Shown: piece after piece, positions 43,240 through 53,762 of the stretch | How the letters are laid out: each line of letters begins with the position of its first letter | How positions within the stretch are numbered: position 1 is the first letter of the stretch | Assembly: GCF_029784155.1 (NCBI RefSeq) | Contig: NC_073691.1 | Coordinates: 136,879,255 to 136,943,254, forward strand | Source of the DNA: Uranotaenia lowii | Lineage: Eukaryota; Arthropoda; Insecta; Diptera; Culicidae | DNA length: 64,000 nucleotides | Direction of reading: 5' to 3' | Position numbers and translations under genes: made by a program | The notes under the pieces: generated by a model | The model's input: only the letters and a program-made list of their open reading frames with translations | Told to the model about the DNA's origin: nothing | Databases searched by the model: none

Positions 43240-43358
43240 TTCACCAGATGTGCAGCAAAATTCATCAGATATGCGGCAGAATTCATCAAGTGTGAACAAA
43301 ATTCACCAAGTGTGCGGCAAAATTCACCAAGTGTGCAGAAAAGTTCAACAGATGTGCG
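43240..43358. repeat. 21-bp tandem repeat
   Basis: Nearly six copies of TTCACCAAGTGTGCGGCAAAA and variants. The period is a multiple of three; on the minus strand it encodes a seven-residue repeat (LGEFCRT, LGEFCSH, LMNSAAY, LMNFAAH), but no gene is evident around it. Confidence 0.85.
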
Positions 43359-43451
43359 TTTCATCTTTAAATTTTCGATTTACATGAGATTCGATGAATA
43401 CTTCATACCTCTGGATGAAACAAAGGGTCCCGGATGACATTTCTGATGATT

Positions 43452-43503
43452 TATTTATTTTATTTATTTTATTTATTTTATTTATTTTATTTATTTTATT
43501 TAT
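43452..43503. repeat. (ATTTATTTT)n microsatellite
   Basis: About six copies of a nine-base unit. Confidence 0.95.
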
Positions 43504-43599
43504 ATAGTTTTTCGTCTCACAACATAACCTGATGAACAATATTCCACCAAATTCACTCGGTCCATGGCAAACGTTATTCAACTTTTCGGTCATCCCACA

Positions 43600-43905
43600 T
43601 TCATCAGATCATGCTCGACTTGGTCTAATCACCTCGCTCGCAACATGTTCTGCCCAGCGTATCCGTCCAGCCTTCGCCACCTTCTGGATACTGGGTTCGC
43701 CGTAGAGTCGCACGAGCTCGCGAGCTCCTGCAGTCCTCATCGAGCAATGCCAAGATAGACGAAGTCTTCGACTATTTTCAGCTCGTCAACGTGCAAGCGC
43801 CACGTTGAACATCATGCAGAATACGCCATCGTCTTGTCGAAGCCCCCTGCACGATTCGAATGAACTCGACAATTTGCCCGAAACCCGCACACAGCACTGC
43901 CTTCC
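43600..43905 (-). pseudogene. Old LINE RT relic, 3' side of the Jockey insertion
   Basis: The minus strand reads FESCRGLRQDDGVFCMMFNV then ALAR near 43800-43860, followed by VDELKIVEDFVYLGIA and, in another frame, CERG/DQVEHDL-type sequence near 43600. GLRQ-x-DG...LFN-x-AL is RT motif B of a non-LTR element distinct from the Jockey and RTE-like copies. It continues at 48433-48740. Confidence 0.65.
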
Positions 43906-44163
43906 ATTCATTGTTGCCTTTTTTTTTTTTTTAAATATGTCTTTATTTGTATCAAATCATGATTACACTTATATTACATTATTGCATTAAACTAGGTGTT
44001 CAGCTCAATAATGAACTGTTCATAGCCCTATAAGTAACTAGATTATAAAAATTTATTTATAAGATTTAAATTTGCTGAGCGCAATCAAGTTTTTAATGTA
44101 GGAGAACATCCTGTAATAGCAAAAATATTTTATACTTAAAACTAAAACTATCTTAAAATTAAA

Positions 44164-46821
44164 CTAAACATAAAGAGAACGAATCTCTGCGATGGAAGAC
44201 TGCATCGATTTGCCTCTGAAGTTGGAGATGATTTTGTTGGCCATCTCTTCGATAGATTCAATGCCTGCAATCCGATGAAGATCTTCGGTGCTGTGCCAAG
44301 GTGGAAGCCGCAAAATCATTTTCAGAACTTTGTTCTGAATCCTCTGGATGACTTTCTTCCTCGTCGCGCAGCAGCTAGACCAAATCGGAACTGCATACAT
44401 GATCGCTGGTCGGAAAACTTGTTTGTAGATGAGCATCTTATTTCGCAGACACAACCGGGATTTCCTGTTGATGAGAGAATAAAGAGATTTAGTGTATTTA
44501 TTACATTTAGATTGAATATCTTCAATGTGATTTTTAAAAGTAAGATTCCGATCAAGTGTAAGTCCCAAGTACTTCACGTGATCAGACCATTCTAATGAAA
44601 CCCCATTAAAAGTTATGGAATGATTTTCATTAGGTTTTAAAAAATTTGCTCTTGGCTTATGGGGAAATAAAATAAGTTGAGTTTTGGAAGCGTTAGGAGA
44701 AATTTTCCACATTTTCAAGTAATTCAAAAAGGAATTTAAATTTTGTTGCAATCTACTGCGTACCACCCGTAAATTTCGACCTTTTGCTGAAAGCAAAGTA
44801 TCATCAGCAAATAATCTTCTACCTTTTCCTTCTGGTACATCAGGAAGATCAGAAGTAAAAATATTGTATAAAATTGGCCCAAGTATACTGCCTTGAGGGA
44901 CACCAGCTCTAATGGGTGTCCTTTCAGAGCATGAATTTTGATAGCTTACTTGTAAGGTTCGGCTAGTCAAATAATTTTGAATAATTTTGGTGAGATATAC
45001 AGGAAAATCAAATCGAGCTAATTTAGCTACTAAACCTTTGTGCCAAACACTGTCAAAAGCTTTTTCAATATCAAGAAGAGCAACACCAGTTGAATAACCT
45101 TCAGATTTGCTAGCGTTAATCATATTAGTTACACTCAAAAGTTGATGTGTAGTAGAATGTCCATGACGAAAACCAAATTGTTCATCAGGGAAAATGGAAT
45201 TCTGATTAATGTGAATCATCATTCTATTCAAAATAACTCTCTCAAATAGTTTACTTAAAGATGGAAGCAAACTAATTGGTCGATAACTTGAAGGCTCTGA
45301 AGCACTTTTTCCAGGTTTCAAAATTGGAGTTACTTTGGCATTTTTCCATTTATTGGGAAAATAGGCCAAGTGAAAACATTTGTTGAAAATTTTAACTAAA
45401 AAATTTAAAGTGCTTTCAGGCAACTTTTTAAGAAGAATATAGAAAATCCCATCTTCCCCTGGAGCTTTCATATTTTTAAATTTTTTGAAAATAAATTTAA
45501 GTTCATCAATATTTGTCTCACAAGAACTTTCAAACACATTTTGCTTAGAAAGAATATCATCAAATTCTAGGGAAATTTGAGCATCAATTGGACTTACAAC
45601 GTTTAAATTAAAATCATGAGCAGACTCAAATTGTTGGGCTAATTTTTGAGCCTTTTCTGAATTAGTTAAAAGAAGTTTATCCCCATCTTTCAAAGTAGGA
45701 ATTGGCTTCTGGGGCTTTTTCAAAATTTTAGTTAATTTCCAAAATGGCTTTGAGTAGGGTTTTATGTCCTCTACTGCTTTAGCAAAATTTTCATTACGAA
45801 TGAAATTTAAACGACGTTTGATCTCTTTTTGAAGGTCGCAATAAATAAATTTTAAATAAGGATCCCTAGTACGTTGATATTGGCGTCGACGAATGTTTTT
45901 CAGTCGTATCAAAAACTGAAGATCATCATCAATTAAAGGTTGATTGAATTTATGTTTAACTTTAGGTATTGAAGCGGCTTTAGCATTGACTATTGCAGTT
46001 GTCAAATTTTCTACAGCCAAATCAATATCTTCTATTGAATTCAGTGGAACGTTTACATCTAAATTACGTTCAATAAAATTCATATATCGCTCCCAGTTAG
46101 CCTTTTGAAAGTTAAAAGTTGATTTTAAAGGGTTTTCAATGGGACTTTGGGATAAAGAAAATGTTACTGGAAGGTGGTCTGAATCGAGGTCCGCATGAGT
46201 AACTAATTGACTACAATGCTCGCCTAAATCCGTTAGAACCAAATCAATTGTGGAGGGATTTCTAATTGAAGAAAAACAAGTATGCCCATTAGGATATTCA
46301 ACAGTATAATAACCTGCAGAGCAGTCATTAAACAAAATATTCCCATTTGAATTTGATGAAATATTATTCCAAGATCGGTGTTTTGCATTAAAGTCACCAA
46401 TAATAAAAAATTTAGATTTATTTCTGGTGAGTTTTTGTAAATCTCCCTTCAAAAAATTTTTCTGTTCACCGCTACATTGAAAAGGCAAATATGCGGCAAC
46501 AATTATAATTTTCCCCATAGAAGTTTCTAATTCAATTCCAATTGTTTCTAAGACTTTTGTATTGAAAGAAGGAAGAAGTCTAAATTTGAGACGACTATTG
46601 ATGACAATAGCTACACCCCCACCTTGTCGATCAAGTCGATCATTTCGTAAAATTTTAAAGAAAGCATTGCTTTTCAAGTTATTGTCTGGCTTTAAAAAAG
46701 TTTCAGTGATGGCAGCAATATGTATGTTTTGAGTTTTCAAAAATAAAAAGAACTCGTCTTGGTTAGCCAGCAAAGATCTAGCGTTCCAATTCATAATATT
46801 TAAACATCTATTTGGATCCAT
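44164..46821 (-). CDS. Jockey ORF2: APE endonuclease and reverse transcriptase
   Basis: 885 residues, uninterrupted. The endonuclease is at about 1-225: NWNARSLL (11-18), TET (39-41), GGGVAIVI (67-74), GDFNAKHRSWN (142-152) and SDHLPV (214-219), with all catalytic residues present. The RT is at about 470-740: VTPILKPGKSASEPSSYRPI, EQFGFRHGHSTTHQL, LDIEKAFDSVWHKG (motif A), GVPQGSILGPILYNIF (motif B), RLFADDTLL with the catalytic Asp pair near residue 672. No RNase H is seen, as expected for Jockey. The C-terminus has IWSSCCATRKKVIQRIQNKV and PPWHSTEDLHRIAGI, usual for the clade. The protein nicks target DNA and primes reverse transcription of its own RNA. Its start codon lies inside the last codons of ORF1, so translation probably depends on termination-reinitiation. 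Confidence 0.95.
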   Translation of the reverse strand: MDPNRCLNIMNWNARSLLANQDEFFLFLKTQNIHIAAITETFLKPDNNLKSNAFFKILRNDRLDRQGGGVAIVINSRLKFRLLPSFNTKVLETIGIELETSMGKIIIVAAYLPFQCSGEQKNFLKGDLQKLTRNKSKFFIIGDFNAKHRSWNNISSNSNGNILFNDCSAGYYTVEYPNGHTCFSSIRNPSTIDLVLTDLGEHCSQLVTHADLDSDHLPVTFSLSQSPIENPLKSTFNFQKANWERYMNFIERNLDVNVPLNSIEDIDLAVENLTTAIVNAKAASIPKVKHKFNQPLIDDDLQFLIRLKNIRRRQYQRTRDPYLKFIYCDLQKEIKRRLNFIRNENFAKAVEDIKPYSKPFWKLTKILKKPQKPIPTLKDGDKLLLTNSEKAQKLAQQFESAHDFNLNVVSPIDAQISLEFDDILSKQNVFESSCETNIDELKFIFKKFKNMKAPGEDGIFYILLKKLPESTLNFLVKIFNKCFHLAYFPNKWKNAKVTPILKPGKSASEPSSYRPISLLPSLSKLFERVILNRMMIHINQNSIFPDEQFGFRHGHSTTHQLLSVTNMINASKSEGYSTGVALLDIEKAFDSVWHKGLVAKLARFDFPVYLTKIIQNYLTSRTLQVSYQNSCSERTPIRAGVPQGSILGPILYNIFTSDLPDVPEGKGRRLFADDTLLSAKGRNLRVVRSRLQQNLNSFLNYLKMWKISPNASKTQLILFPHKPRANFLKPNENHSITFNGVSLEWSDHVKYLGLTLDRNLTFKNHIEDIQSKCNKYTKSLYSLINRKSRLCLRNKMLIYKQVFRPAIMYAVPIWSSCCATRKKVIQRIQNKVLKMILRLPPWHSTEDLHRIAGIESIEEMANKIISNFRGKSMQSSIAEIRSLYV

Positions 46822-48238
46822 GAGGGAATCGTAAAGTCATAATAATTTTGTTAGCATAATTAAAAGAAGTTTGGAAAGCTTCAAACATTGAATTTGCTTT
46901 CAACATAAGTTGCATCATTTCCATAAAATTTTGATGCAAAAATTTTAATTTTTCCTCAGTAATCTTACCCAAATCAACAAAATTGTTAGAATCAGAAGAG
47001 GAAGGAGAAGAAAAAGTATTTGAATTTCGGGGATTTTCCCAAGCCTTCGCATGAACGTTGAGACTTGGTTTTTTCCCATTTTTATTAGTTAAACCTGAAG
47101 AGGGCAACCCATTTTCAACCACCTCTGAGAACGATAAACAACGAGTCTGGGGCGCAGAATCAGCCCAGGTAACATTAAAATCACTTCGGGTATTACCCAG
47201 CCGTGATTCCAATGTAGACCGAGGCTGAATGCGAACAGGCAGGTTGTTTGCCGGCACGACGTGTGAAGACGAAAAAGAGAAAGGAGGAGAAGAAACTTTT
47301 CTGGAAACTTTGGGATTTTTCCTAGAAGCAATAATTTTTGCCCTGATGGGACAGTCTAGCGAATTCGAGGAATGATTACCTGCGCAATTTGCACACTTAA
47401 AAAATTCTGTTTTTGGCTTATCACCACCAAAAAGGCATTTAGATTTTTCATGATCGAATGAGCCGCAAAACATGCATCTGGCATTCATTCTACAATTTTT
47501 AGTGCCATGACAAAAAGCTTGACAACGACGACATTGCGTAATATTTTGAATAAAATTGGTAGAAGATTTACGAAAAGGTTCGAATTTGACTCGACAATGA
47601 AACATAAGACGAGCCTTTTCAAGAATTTGTAAATTATTAACCTGATCCTTTTTAAAATGGATCAAATAAAGTTCAGGAGCAAAACCAACACTACTGATAT
47701 TATTCGTGTTGGTTCTTTTCCTCATTTGAATTACTTGAATTGGAGAAAAACCTAACAAAGAATTTAATTCAGCTGTGATCTCATCCGGTGTCTGATCGCC
47801 AGTGAGACCACGAAGTACAACTTTAAATGGACGATCACTTCTAGTGTCGTACGTAAAAAATTGGTGTTTTTTATTATTCAAATAATTTAAAACCTTTTGA
47901 AAATCATTAAAAGATTCCGCCAATATACGAGCAGTTCCCCTTCGACCGATCTGAAAAGAAATCTTCACATCCTTGACGGAAGTGACGATTTCTTTTCGAA
48001 AGGCATTGAAGTCAGGAATCGTGACCGTTATTGGTGGAATCTTTTCGTTTTTAAGAGTATAAGAAGAAGAAGGTTTCTTAGTACTCTTATCAGAATTAAA
48101 TATGAATATTTCCTCATCACCGATGTTATGAAGGACATCGAATGAGTTGGAAATTTCAACTTTTTTGGGCGATGGACCTGAATTAGGCTCGGCAATTCGT
48201 TTCCTACCGGCCCTTGAGCCAGCCGATGACTTCCCCAT
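46808..48238 (-). CDS. Jockey ORF1: gag-like nucleic-acid-binding protein
   Basis: About 476 residues from the Met at 48238. An upstream in-frame ATG at 48400 gives 530, but the extra 54 residues are hydrophobic and unlike an ORF1 start, whereas MGKSSAGSRAGRKRIAEPN is basic and typical. A central RNA-binding-like region (FKVVLRGLTGDQTPDEITAE) precedes three zinc knuckles: CRRCQAFCHGTKNC and CMFCGSFDHEKSKC (both CX2CX4HX4C), then CANCAGNHSSNSLDC (CX2CX3HX6C). This is the Jockey gag arrangement. It coats element RNA to form the RNP used in transposition. The stop overlaps the ORF2 start by 14 bases. Confidence 0.93.
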   Translation of the reverse strand: MGKSSAGSRAGRKRIAEPNSGPSPKKVEISNSFDVLHNIGDEEIFIFNSDKSTKKPSSSYTLKNEKIPPITVTIPDFNAFRKEIVTSVKDVKISFQIGRRGTARILAESFNDFQKVLNYLNNKKHQFFTYDTRSDRPFKVVLRGLTGDQTPDEITAELNSLLGFSPIQVIQMRKRTNTNNISSVGFAPELYLIHFKKDQVNNLQILEKARLMFHCRVKFEPFRKSSTNFIQNITQCRRCQAFCHGTKNCRMNARCMFCGSFDHEKSKCLFGGDKPKTEFFKCANCAGNHSSNSLDCPIRAKIIASRKNPKVSRKVSSPPFSFSSSHVVPANNLPVRIQPRSTLESRLGNTRSDFNVTWADSAPQTRCLSFSEVVENGLPSSGLTNKNGKKPSLNVHAKAWENPRNSNTFSSPSSSDSNNFVDLGKITEEKLKFLHQNFMEMMQLMLKANSMFEAFQTSFNYANKIIMTLRFPHGSK

Positions 48239-48417
48239 GCTGGAAAGAAAAGAGAAAATATGAATAAAATAAAATGAAAATAATTTTAGCACTGAAAAGT
48301 GCTGATTGAAATACAGGTAAGGAAAAAATAAATAATGTAAAATGTTCCTGCAGGTACACAGCAACGATACGATGCTCCGGCGTACGTGTTGACGGCTCAA
48401 CGGTACAGATGGAAGTG
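48239..48417 (-). promoter_or_regulatory. Jockey 5' UTR / internal promoter region
   Basis: The 179 bases between the 15-bp duplication and ORF1. Jockey-type LINEs carry an internal promoter here. GAGCCGTCAACACGTACGCC near the 5' end is a plausible core element, but no initiator can be proven from one copy. Confidence 0.45.
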
Positions 48418-48432
48418 ATTCATTGTTGCCTT

Positions 48433-48740
48433 AATCAGTCTGATCAGCTTCCCGGTGAAGTCGTTCTTTTCCATGATTTTACTCGTCACGGTCGATCGTG
48501 TCGTATGCGGCTTTAAAGTCGATGGATAGACTTGGTATTCACGACATTTTTATGAGATTTGCCGTAGTATGAAAATCTGGTCAGTCGTGGAATGTCCCTC
48601 CATGAAGACGGCCTGATGACTTCCCACGAATCTGTTTGCTTGTGGCATAGGCAATCGGCCATCCTTTCCAGATGGCGAATAGCTTCCTTAGTTTCACTCA
48701 TCGTTGCAAGTGGCTCCTCTACGTGGCACATAGGGGTAAA
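48433..48740 (-). pseudogene. Old LINE RT relic, 5' side of the Jockey insertion
   Basis: The minus strand contains ETKEAIRHLERMADCLCHKQ, PSSWRDIPRLTRFSYYGKSH and SIHRL, then after a shift DFKAAYDTIDRD-like sequence (RT motif A region) and KIMEKNDFTGKLIRLIK at about 48440-48500. It continues directly at 43905. The linkage across the Jockey insertion, with the 15-bp duplication, shows one element cut in two. Confidence 0.65.
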
Positions 48741-49242
48741 TGGACTTTAAAAGCGATCAAAATTCATGACGGTAAAGGATATACATTTGATGTCTTCACA
48801 ACATTTTCATATTTTTTGATGAACTTTCATATTCTTGAAAGAAAAACGTGTTTTTTCCACCTGAAAAAAAGAAAAAAAAATTTCTTAAAATAATTAGTTT
48901 TGAGACCCAATGTATGTTGTATGTATGTATGTTGGTTATCCACCATGGGTGTACGGATTCACCGCAGTTTCTGCCTAAGTAAGTGCTCACATGCATTCAT
49001 AGATTATTTGGTTCGCCAAATCTCCAATGCAACACGTACACCATACCCAGACCCCATGACTTCGTATGAACTGCAATGGAGTGAATGTATTGGATGTGTG
49101 CATGTAAGTATATTTTGGAAGATCAATCAAGTGGGCTTATTTACTTACAGGTATTCCGGCATCCGTGTGTATACCTGGCAAGCTTTCGACTGATTGAACA
49201 TTACTAGAAATGTCCTATTATATAGACTCCTAGTATATAGAC
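48741..49242. other. No gene seen
   Basis: AT-rich, with short (ATGT)n runs at 48910-48935 and a 17-bp duplication, TATATAGACTCCTAGTATATAGACTCCT, at 49218-49245 next to the LINE boundary. Confidence 0.45.
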
Positions 49243-50572
49243 TCCTCGCTGCCTCAGAGCAGCCCAGATGTTTTCGTGGTTAAGTCGGTCAAAGGCTTTT
49301 ACGAAGTAAAGGAACACCAGCATAAGAGAGTCCTGGAATTTGTTGATTTGTTCCAGTATGATTCATAGCGTTGTGAAGTGGTCCGCACATGATCGTCCGG
49401 ATCAGAATCCAGATTGTTGCATTTGAAGCGTAACGTTGATTTTCTTCTGGATCCTGTTCAGGATCACTTTGCAGAGTACTTTGAGGGTTGTACAGATCAA
49501 CGTTATGCCTCGCCAGTTACCGCACTCTGTCAGGTCTCCTTTCTTCAGGACCTTTTCGAGGATATCCTGCATCCAGTCGGCCAGGAATGTTGCAGTATCC
49601 CAAGTGTCAGCGAAAAGACGGTGCAACATTTGTGCTGGCAAGGCAGGGTCAGCTTTCAGCACTTCAGCAGGGATGCAATCGACCCCAGGTGCTTTGTTGG
49701 ATTTCATGTCTTCGATTGCCGCTTCTATTTCAGCCAGCAAGGGCGCTTCCGAGTTGACGCCATTAATGCGACTTACTGCTTGCGTTTCGGGCTACGGGTT
49801 CTGTTGGGCTATTCGTGACTCCCAAGAGTTGTTCGAAGTGCTCAGTCTATCGTCTTTCCACATACTTCACCGAGAGTACTATGGCTCGTCGTGATAAAGA
49901 CATTCTTGATTCCACACCACTGTTCTTCGACGGTTCCGTCTGTAAGAAATTACAAAGCTCCGGATTCTAGCTGTTCAACGTAAGCCCTTTTCACCTATGG
50001 AAATTCGATGAATTTTCCAACCGGCGGACGTCGTTACGATACCCGACTTTCTCCTCGCGCCGTTGGACACGCGCAACTCTCAGTCGTATCTCACTAAGGA
50101 CAAGGTCATGATCAGATGCAATGTCTGCACTTCGTTTGTTGCGGACAGCAAGAAGGCTTCTTCTCCATTTTCGGCTGATACAGATGTGGTCAATTTGATT
50201 TTCTGTTCGGCCATCTCGGGATACCCAAGTGACCTTATGTGCTGGTCGATTGGGGGAGAGCGATTCACCAATCACCATGTTGTTGTTGCCACAAAATTCT
50301 ACAAACAACTCTCCGTTTTCGCTCATCTATCCTAGAACATGGCGCCTTATTATACGCTCAAGGTCCTGATTTTCGGTGCTAATCTTTGCGTCGAAGTCGC
50401 CCAAGTGGATTTGAATGTAACCCTTCAGAATGTTCTCAACCACGCTGTTTAGATGACAGTAAAACTACTCTTTCTCCTGCAAATCGGCAACGTTAGTTGG
50501 CGCATAATACTGGACCATTGTTAGGTTTGGTGTTCTAAATCTAGCTACGATTATTCTACAGCCTACAAGCTT
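49243..50572 (-). mobile_element. RTE-like LINE, copy 3, internally deleted
   Basis: The same family as 33565-36049, on the minus strand. It starts at the endonuclease IIVA block (about 50560) and ends inside RT near motif A (49243). A deletion at about 49850 joins RVTNS-region sequence to the end of the endonuclease, removing about 340 bases present in copy 2. No target duplication seen. Confidence 0.85.
49250..50560 (-). pseudogene. RTE-like endonuclease-RT, broken
   Basis: The endonuclease frame at 49991-50326 has ENGELFVEFCGNNNMVIGES, VTWVSRDGRTENQIDHICIS and RSADIASDHDLVLSEIRLR. The fingers frame at 49402-49740 has AEIEAAIEDMKSNKAPGVD, CIPAEVLKADPALPAQML and LTECGNWRGITLICTTLKVL. It runs into FVYFVKAFDRLNHENI-like sequence at 49260-49300 (motif A, first Asp lost). 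Frame breaks separate each block. Confidence 0.8.
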
Positions 50573-50579
50573 ATATTTA

Positions 50580-50816
50580 AAATGAAGCTTATTCTGCCCA
50601 GGTGGTGTGCAACTTGCCCCATACCGTGACTGATTTTAAGCTTTGACAGATATTTTCAAAATGTATCTTTTACGTTCCTATCTTCTTTTTTAATTTACAA
50701 CCGGACACGGAATGAACTTCTCTTGTGTCTGAACAGTGATGAAACACACATATCATTAGTGTTTTGTGTGATTACATAAGCGTTTTCCTTAAGATGCCCC
50801 TTATGCTCTATCCCCC
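50580..50816 (-). mobile_element. Right end of a 4310-family foldback element
   Basis: Aligns with 5250-5517: GTGACTGATTTTAAGCTTTG, TCTGAACAGTGATGAAACAC, ATAAGCGTTTTCCTTAAGAT and the terminus TTATGCTCTATCCCCC before TA (50817-50818). Its left boundary falls within a few bases of the RTE-like copy, so one inserted into or was fused to the other. Confidence 0.75.
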
Positions 50817-50818
50817 TA

Positions 50819-53174
50819 CAAGTTTGGTTTGTGGTTTGTTCACATGGAATGAATGGTTCTAACATGTTTAAAATCCGAAGTTATATTTTTTATAAACTTT
50901 CAGTACAGTTCTAGTGATTTTTCAATGAAAAATTTAGTTTTCCTATACAAACTTACGTTAAAAAAATTGAAACTCCTTGCGCTGATTAAGAACTAAATGA
51001 ATCTCTTCTATTTTTTTTTTTGCTATTTGTGGCAGTTAAAACAACTAAAGAGGGGAGGTGGGGAGGGGATGGGAGGTGTAAACATCAATAAATTTGAAAT
51101 TTCCATACAAAGATTGCAGCGGTCTTATGCCCATTCTTCCTCAGGGGTATTCTCAGTTTGTCCCACACACAGAGCTATGCATATTTCTGAAAGATTTTTG
51201 CCCTTATTTCCTTCATATCACATTTTTGGCGGCGTTTGAATTCTTAATAAAAAAAATAATTATAAAATGTCGCTTTTGTGAACTAATAGGTTACCGATTC
51301 CCAGTTTAGAGGGCCTAAAAAACTCAGTTGGATTTTATCACAAAAGGGAGACCTTCAAATAATAGTTTAGAGCAAACAACCCGAGCATTGAAGGAGGGGT
51401 TAAAAATGACACTTCCAAAATGACACCTCCGAAATGACACCTTCTCATTACCGATCAACCGAACAAATCTTGACGCCCAACCTTCGTCCGGGGAAATGCC
51501 TGTGCTGTTCATAGTTTCCTCTAAACCACATCGCTTCGAAGCCCAAGAGCCACCAACGAAGTGTGAATAATTGATTGAAGTTGATCCCTACTGACACGTT
51601 ATTTGCTCAGAGCACTCCATCATGAACAATCGCGCTAGCTGGGCCCTGAAGATGAGAACAAGGAAAAAAAAACAAGGAAAGAGTGACTTAAGCTCTCCGA
51701 TAGTTCCGAGGTGTCATAGATTTTAGGAGTTTTTTTGCGGTGCGCCTACCTGCTGTGATGATGGTTGTTGAGCAACAGATGACATGCAGCGGTCGCCTAG
51801 GAAAAAAGGCAATCCGTGCATTGTGTGATCCCGGGAGACCTCCTAGACTCCGGACGGTCTTTCAGCCTTTTGGCCAACAACCATCAACATGATGCTGGAT
51901 AGGTAACAGCAGGGGACTCTTCAAATAACACCGTTCCGGACGTAATCAGGTTTGATAGTTTGAGCTAATGCGGACAGATAGATTGAAGCAAGCAACACGA
52001 AATCCTCGGTAAAAGTGCCAGATTGTTCCTCCCACATCACACGCTTTTTTTTTTCTTTTCAGTCAGGTTTTAATTGAGAAAAGGTACATTATGGGCTATC
52101 AAAAAGTTTTCTATGGGCTTTAAATTAACTTCAATCAATTGGAATTGGATCGGTGGTTCTTTTTTTTTCGTTTTCTAAAGCAATACAGTGCTTATTATTT
52201 AGTTTGAACTTCTCGATCGAATTTCGATTGGAACTCATTCGATCAATAAGTATACTTTTTTCAGTTACTCCAATATACATTTTTTGCTCATAAAATCTAC
52301 AAGCAAAGCATATTGCTGGTCGGTGAAAAGTACGTTGCGTAATTTTTGTAACGCTTGATCTATAGAACATATTTAGTTGGCTTTGACACTGGTCTAAACA
52401 CATTCAACACCGCGAAGAAATCTAGTCCAAAATAAACCAAAATTGTGCCTTCTATATCTCAAAATTTGCGAAACCAAATTTCACAAATTAAGTTTGTTTG
52501 AGTCACTGAAAGTGTTGTAGAACAGAGTTGCATCGAAATCTCTTTCGCTTTGCGTGAGCATGATTTTCTATATTTTGTTTACATATGCACGTATCATATG
52601 CTTCTTTCATTTAACTAGCCTAGAAAAATGTACTCACATAATTAAACAAGCACTCGCAAAATTGCATCAGTAGGAGACCTAAAGTACATAACAAAAATCT
52701 GCTCATACGCTTATGATCTTAGTTTTGTCATGTTCTTTCACGTGGAAAAAGAATTCGTGATGAAACATCAATAAGTCACACAACAAAGCCAATATGTAAA
52801 TCATTGCTTGTGAGGAATCGTGGGCCACATTTAGTGGGGTATCTTGGACCACCTATATTTTGGTGTTTTGTACACATTCAGAACTGAAAATACGTTATTA
52901 CTATCTGTAAAGTTTTCTTATGCCAAATGAAGAGTTATGAAAAACGTTTTGTCCATCTTTCCAAATGCGATAGAGATGAACATAAATCAAATATGAAGAA
53001 TTTTTCCCAGACATTCGCGAGCTAGGTTGTAGAAACTATCCGATCATACACAACGTTTTTTTTTTTATTTCCTCATCTGAAATTGCTTTGAAATAACTAA
53101 ATGAATTATGAAATTTCAGTTTTGGGTTAGCTCATAAACTTTGCACGTTATCTTGTCAATTTGGATTAGGTGGA
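50819..53174. other. Unassigned; GC-richer block 51440-52050
   Basis: No protein motif found. 51440-52050 is less AT-rich and contains an inverted repeat, ATGGTTGTTG (51764) facing CAACAACCAT (51875). Tandem AAATGACACCT motifs occur at 51407-51442. It could be host regulatory or untranslated sequence. The remainder is AT-rich. Confidence 0.35.
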
Positions 53175-53182
53175 CCACACAC

Positions 53183-53568
53183 CAAGGTTGCCGAAAAAAA
53201 TTCTGTGTTTTGTCGAAAAAAAATTCTGACTTTCTGTGATTTTTCCCAAAAATTCTGTGACGTTTTTCTGTGATGCTTTTGCATGAATTTCATTCAAAAG
53301 TCATGTCAAATTGCGTCTTTTTTACATTTTACTTAAGAAAAATTAATTAACGTTATCAATTTTATCATATCTCTACAATTCAAAGATAATTATCCAAAAT
53401 TTGAATTTACATTAAAAAATATATTTTGAAAAATTATCCAAAATTTCAAAATTCTGTGAAATCCGTGAATATTCCGAAAATTCTGTGTTCTGTGACACAG
53501 ATTCTGTGATGAAATTCGACTCAAAATTCTGTGAAATTATAGATTTTTCTGTGGTTTCGGCAACCTTG
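53183..53568. mobile_element. hAT-type MITE, CAAGGTTGCCGAAA family, copy B
   Basis: Ends CAAGGTTGCCGAAA and TTTCGGCAACCTTG, flanked by perfect 8-bp CCACACAC at 53175-53182 and 53569-53576. The interior is built of AATTCTGTGA repeats, like copy A at 18713. Its target lies at the edge of the hairpin MITE that follows. Confidence 0.92.
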
Positions 53569-53576
53569 CCACACAC

Positions 53577-53740
53577 TTAGAAAAATCCTCGTAGATTTAC
53601 ATGAAATGGCATGGGTAGAAGGGAATCGGGTATTTACATGTGATGAAACTGTTTATTGCATGTAAACAACCTTGACATAAGCAGTATAAGCACACTTAAA
53701 CCCCGATGTCTCTACCCATGACATTGCATGTAAATTTCCG
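53577..53740. mobile_element. Hairpin MITE, copy 1 of a tandem pair
   Basis: TAGATTTACATGAAATGGCA then TGGGTAGA...GAATCGGG faces CCCCGATGTCTCTACCCATG then CATGTAAATTT, so the whole unit is one imperfect hairpin of about 164 bases. Confidence 0.7.
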
Positions 53741-53762
53741 TTCGGTATTCTATAGTACAAAG

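Larger units (their letters stand above)
43131..43905. other. Tandem repeats and older LINE relic
   Basis: Contains the 21-bp repeats (43240-43358), the ATTTATTTT microsatellite (43452-43503) and, from about 43600, the 3' part of an old LINE on the minus strand that continues beyond the Jockey insertion at 48433. Confidence 0.5.
43921..48417 (-). mobile_element. Full-length Jockey-clade LINE, both ORFs intact
   Basis: A 4.5-kb element on the minus strand. It has a 5' UTR (48239-48417), ORF1 (46808-48238), ORF2 (44164-46821, overlapping ORF1 by 14 bases), a ~240-bp 3' UTR with AATAAA and a poly(A) tail (poly-T at 43921-43932). Perfect 15-bp target duplications ATTCATTGTTGCCTT lie at 43906-43920 and 48418-48432. 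With no frame disruption it could be active or only recently silenced. It is inserted in an older LINE relic. Confidence 0.95.
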
